In this document: positions 37,870 through 64,000 of the stretch, in pieces
How positions within the stretch are numbered: position 1 is the first letter of the stretch
Layout of the letters: every line of letters begins with the position of its first letter
Assembly: GCA_025618425.1 (NCBI GenBank)
Contig: CM046836.1
Coordinates: forward strand, 15,464,135 to 15,528,134
Direction of reading: 5' to 3'
Source of the DNA: Heliocidaris tuberculata
Lineage: Eukaryota > Echinodermata > Echinoidea > Camarodonta > Echinometridae
Length of the DNA stretch: 64,000 nucleotides
Notes under the pieces: generated by a model
The model's input: only the letters and a program-made list of their open reading frames with translations
Told to the model about the DNA's origin: nothing
Databases searched by the model: none
Program-made: the position numbers and the translations under genes

Positions 37870-38255
37870 GTGTGTGACGCTTATTCATTTCCCATATTCT
37901 TTTTCTAATGAAATATGCATAAGATTAAAACTGTTATACATGTATTCACCATGTTATCTAAAATATCAACAGAAAAAAAAAAATCATCGAACTAAATTGT
38001 TTACGTGACTTCACATGAAAAATTACATCTATACAATTCAAAATATTAAACATTTTTAATGAACAGTTGTCGAAATTAACTCGGTGAACTGGATTTCGGT
38101 TTCCTGCATTGGCCTAATACATGTAGTAAAATACGAAATTCAAAATTTCTGTTTGTATCTACTTCAACTATTCTGTATGTATGCCTTTAATATGAGCCAC
38201 TGGAGATGGTTTAGAAATGACATATGCCAAACTTTAATAAGCTGTATTTTGTGTT

Positions 38256-39052
38256 CAGTGGTGTATCTAGGGATAATGGCGCTCGGGGTAAATAATGAAG
38301 TTGCGCCCCCCTCCCCCAAAGTACCCTAACCTATCTATGTTATTGTATAAGCGAGGGAGCAAAACGACCGAGCGGCATTTTTTTTCAGTGTTGCATTTTT
38401 AACTCTAAAAAAACACAATTTCTTGCCAGTTTCTTGTGCTACCCAGGAAATTTTGCAGCTGACCACTGCAATTGAGCGGTAGAGAAGTTCGAATTTTGTA
38501 CATTGACACACGGTTTTCTGTTCACTGCCTTCTAAAATTGGGAGCAAAATTAACGAAAAACCTTTAGAAATAGTCGAGGAATTTAGCAAGTCGACTGAAA
38601 GTTGAGATTTCTTTTAAATGTTGAAGCTCTGCAAATGCTGTTTTATGCACTTTATCCTTTATTGGGGGCGCAATATTTAGCAAGAGGCAGATAAAACATA
38701 CATGATAGCGAGCAAAGCAACGACAATTACATCTTTATTTTTCAAAATTTTAACCCTAAAAAAAAGCTATTTAAGAACTATATACTGGGGGCGCGAAACT
38801 ACGAGATCCTGAAAGAAAATAATTATGCGAGGGAGCAAAGCGACCGAGCTTTAGAAAATTTTCACATTTTAAATCCTCAAAAATTGTATTTCTAATGCAT
38901 TTACCCTACCGATTTGGGGGGGGGGGGGGAATAATCCTTAAGGATTATGATTTTTTTTTTCTTTCTCTCTTTTGAGTTTCGTGCGCCCCCTCCAAGTGCC
39001 GCCCGGGGCACTTGCCCCCCCCCCCCCGCCCACTAGATAGGCCACTGTTTGT
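38256..39052. mobile_element. Element of about 0.8 kb with cagtgg-type ends
   Basis: The left end cagtggtgtatctaggg and the right end cactagataggccactg are inverted repeats. The interior repeats gcgagggagcaaa.cgaccgagc twice (38351-38372 and 38828-38848). G and C runs flank the right end. No transposase frame is seen. Confidence 0.6.
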
Positions 39053-41112
39053 GTTATATGATCATGATGAACACTTTCTGAAGACAAAAGTGGAACAAAA
39101 CATTCAATATTTCAACGAAATTGATTTCTAGATCTCCCAAAATTTATATATTAAAAAAAATAAATCAATTTCAAAGGTTTTCGTCGAATTTCAGGGTCGA
39201 ATCCAGAATCTTCGGAAGATTTGATCGACGTTAAAATATATATATATCCCGTATGGCAAGCAACCCGGTCGAGAGAGCATTGCAAATTTAATGATCGTAG
39301 TAACAGAATCATCTGCTGACCCAGAATTTTTCTTCCGCTATCATTTTTTTTTCGCAGAATATAAATTTCAAACGTCCCACCACCTTATGAGAGAGAGAGG
39401 GTTTTGAGGGGGGAGGGGGGGGGGGGAAGAGGGGGGGGGGGGGGAAGAGAGAGAGAGAGAGAGAGCGGAAAGATAAAGAGAGGGGATGAGAGAGGGGGAT
39501 GAGAAGGGAAAGTGGGAGTAGGAGCGATCTTTCGGACCTACAGCGTGTAAGTTTTTTTCTTCTAAAATTATCATTTCTAAAAGTTACACAAACTCCTCGA
39601 GCTCGGGAAGGGAAAAGCTATTTCCCTCGTGATTGTTCACTCAATATAAAATATTTAGCACAATGGTTTACTTTCCAATAGACATAGGCCTGAAGGAAGG
39701 AAACCTTGTACATAGAGGGAAATCCGATTCAAAGAAGTCGGTATAAGGGCGAAACACCGCCTATAGCAAAGTTTACCGACTTATCAATACTACAATCCAC
39801 TTAAAAATGTTCCTTTCGCTACAGCGTTATTTTCCCCGACACTTCCTCATCAAGTGGTAAGAAAGAACGATCTCTTCATGCCAATATTTTGTAAAAGCTA
39901 TTACTGACAAGAAATCATATTATAGTAAGATGATTACACCACTATTTTCTTTAACTGAAGCATAATATGCAATGGCAAAGTTTTACATTCTTTTTTTTTC
40001 TTATTTTAAAGTTTTGTTGTTAATATGGCAAACAAAAGACAGATTCAAGATTTTTAGGAGGGGGGAAATGTGTAAAGACTGCCCCACGTCAAAGTTCCCA
40101 GGGTATCATCATGCAAAGCGTGGACAGTGACTACTTTTTCATTCATTTTTTTTTTTTTGGGGGGGGGGGAGACCATTTTGACCTTTCCTGTATCTGCCTG
40201 TGACAGACATTATACCCTGTTTCCATTGCTATTTTGAAAATTAGTCTTTCTTTTCTAATTTGTTTTTCTGCAAGCCATGACAATACTAGCAGATATTTTG
40301 CAATGACCTACCATGGACCTGAGAGTGAACAGGCTAATTACTATGTTACCGTACTATCTAACAAGAAAAATCAATCCCAGGTTATATTGGTTCAGGTTGC
40401 AAGATCTGACTCAGAAAATTTTGCGAAATAAATGCAAAACTGAAGATGATAATTTTGCTTCAACCTTTCCTTTGCTCCCCCCCCCCCCAGCATTTTAAAT
40501 ACATGTAGATACATGAAAAATGGAACCAATCATACAAAAAGGCCTTTAAAAGTGCTTAATGGTGCCTTTAGGCCAAATGCACACTTTTAAATAATAAAGC
40601 AACACAGTTAATTTAAAATACACATATAAATTTTATTAGCTCATTACACTAACAATATTATTCACATAGACAATGTAAACATTAATAAGCATGAGATTTT
40701 GCACTGAAAAGATATATATACATTCTTATGTACAATATATACAATTTAAATATTTAGCATAGAAACAAATCTGTAATTTCTTTTATAATTAGAGGAGGTA
40801 AGAAGCATGAAGGTAAAGGCTTCTTAATTTTAGGGAAAATATTTTTCTGAAGCATTACATCCATATTTGTTCAATTCTTGAAAGATAAGTCCACCTGAAA
40901 GTATGTTGCTTTTGATAAAAGCAAGGAAATCAAACAGATCAAAAGGGTTTGGGGGAAATTAGAGCGCCGATAACAAAGTTATGAACTTTTCAACGCAAGG
41001 GTCACTTTCTAATGGAAGGAAATCGGTAACCCAGTCATGAGGTTGTGATGTCAGGGCCTCATACCCTAGTCACATCGGCGAGACAGACACCAGACAAACA
41101 ACAGACCAAGAT
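39053..41112. other. Intergenic, with GA/G tract
   Basis: Positions 39390-39500 are poly-G runs and (GA)n. G and C runs lie at 40160-40169 and 40480-40489. No coding exon is recognised. Confidence 0.5.
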
Positions 41113-41347
41113 TGGGTGATTTCAAGTTCGGTGTTGAAAGCTGGTGTTGGTGTTGGGGCAAAACTAGCACCAGCCACAACACCGAACCTGAAATCAAGCT
41201 GGTGCTGGGATTGACTTCACTAGGTGTTGAGCTATAAATAATGTGATTGGTATTATTTTTATAAACCCAAATTCGGTGTTGGGGCTAGAATCAGCAGCCA
41301 ATTCACGCTCTCAACACCAACACCAACACTGAACTTGAAATCACCCA
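41113..41347. repeat. Nested foldback, ggtgttggtgttgg arms
   Basis: tgggtgatttcaagttc at 41113-41129 is inverted at 41331-41347. An inner inverted pair (ttcggtgttg with caacaccgaa, near 41183) gives a second, smaller foldback. It can form alternative hairpins. Confidence 0.7.
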
Positions 41348-42249
41348 TTGTGTTGATTATTGGTTGGTTTTGTAGTGTGGCTGGGGTAATACAAGTATCG
41401 TTTGCGAATTTATTTTCTATGTTGTATTTTGATATCCTAAACTTCCAACTTCTTTCCAAGAACTGAAATTCCTGTTAATTATTCATGCTAATTTTTTTTC
41501 TTCCTCAATATCATACCAATATTTGTACCAAAGTGAAAATGTCATATACTTTTCTTTCTAATTATTCAAATTTTGACTTTTTTCAATGTGTTTTGATATG
41601 TAGATACCTTAATGTTTCTTTATGTAACTCACATGCAATTTGGCATTATTGCCGCAGATCTGAGTGATTCTTTTAGTAAAGCATATTTGACTGATCGTGA
41701 ACCCAATGCACTCATGCCTTTGCCCAGGATATTGATGTTCTTGCATCTACGTCCATACCTTCATTAACATCTTACAGCATTTCTATATATTACTTCATCT
41801 CTCGCTGAACCTATCTTGAAACAATTCAAATGCTAGGAAATAGAAAAGGCATCTGTGTCTCATGAGGTTGAGGGTTAGGTTTATGTTCCCTCTGACCAAT
41901 GAGAGGTAGGATCAATATGATGCATGACCGATATAAGATATACAGGACTATTGCATGTTAACCATTTCAACATGTGATGAGCTGGGAAACTGTACCTGAA
42001 TAAAGTGATTAAAAAAAAAAAATTGCAACAAAACTGCATGCATTTTGAGATGAGATACCATACCATACAGAACAACCTCGGATTGTATCTCTTATTATTG
42101 TGAGGTGACTTAATATGTGCACACTCACATTCTAGGGAACAAACTGCAGCCTATAGAGCTCTTAAAAATAGGTCCCTCGGTAGCAAAAATATTTTCTCAT
42201 AGTACAGCGCTCACACTTCTAATACTTCTAGTGCCTTATATCCAGAGAT

Positions 42250-63610
<21,361 letters not shown>

Positions 63611-64000
63611 CTGGTGGGAAAAATACAGGGAAAGATAATCAAAATAAGATTTGAAACAGGATAAATTAACGTTACAAAAATGAAAATCAACGGCCTGAAC
63701 AACTGAGAGGATTTTTCAGGTCAGAATAGCATTAAAAAATATAGTTCATAGTTGTCATTAAAAGATATTTTTTCCACAATGTTATGGACATGTATCTAGT
63801 AAAAATGATTCTCACAAAAGACGAGAAATAAGGGAATAAATAACATATCTGTTTGTAGGAAGTGAAAAAGTCTAAGTTTCAGTCATTCCCCTATGTTCAA
63901 GTATTTAAACAACATAACTAGCACATCAATGATGTGGCGCTCATCCGGCATGCAGCAAAGAAATTGATGCAATTTGTACTTTGAACACAGTAGACATTGT
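63611..64000. other. TEX47-like intron running off the window
   Basis: No exon matching the missing N-terminal part of the protein can be found on the - strand here. Confidence 0.55.

Overview
This is a stretch of an animal nuclear genome. It is AT-rich, its genes are split by GT-AG introns, and it is full of microsatellites, foldback (MITE-like) elements, tRNA-derived SINEs and minisatellites. The two recognisable genes are conserved across animals. The repeat style (poly-G/C tracts, TACATGTA-type words, frequent short inverted-repeat elements) suggests a marine invertebrate, most likely a deuterostome such as an echinoderm. That assignment is an inference from texture, not from a species marker.

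Left end (1-9000): a pyrimidine-rich flank, then a dense field of palindromes (1446-2320), then the complete coding region of COX11 on the + strand. COX11 is the mitochondrial copper chaperone for cytochrome c oxidase. It has four coding exons (2554-3117, 3955-4110, 5844-6011, 6800-6946) that join in phase to 344 codons plus a stop. Intron 2 carries a MITE and a 450-bp foldback minisatellite. A SINE lies downstream.

Middle (9000-42000): mostly intergenic. It holds poly-G/C tracts, CT/GA and AT microsatellites, several foldback elements and a four-copy tandem repeat (about 27.3-29.5 kb) with a MITE inserted in one copy. One CpG-rich 171-codon reading frame on the - strand (20070-19555) looks like a genuine but unrecognised gene or first coding exon; its N-terminus fits an N-myristoylation signal.

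Right part (42250-64000): I read this as one - strand gene, a TEX47-like gene (testis-expressed protein 47). Six exons join in phase (63610-63507, 62863-62663, 61242-61183, 46322-46259, 44879-44784, 42293-42250). The N-terminal exon or exons lie beyond the right edge. Its 14.9-kb intron holds most of the repeats seen from 46.3 to 61.2 kb: inverted MITE pairs, a 780-bp TAG array, tandem repeats containing perfect DR1 nuclear-receptor words, and a fragment resembling the TMEM86/YhhN (lysoplasmalogenase) family.

No operon, CRISPR array, defence system or viral genome is visible. The most informative observations are the reconstructed TEX47-like gene, its exon flanked by inverted MITE copies, the large foldback in COX11 intron 2, and the unknown MGVVPSC protein.
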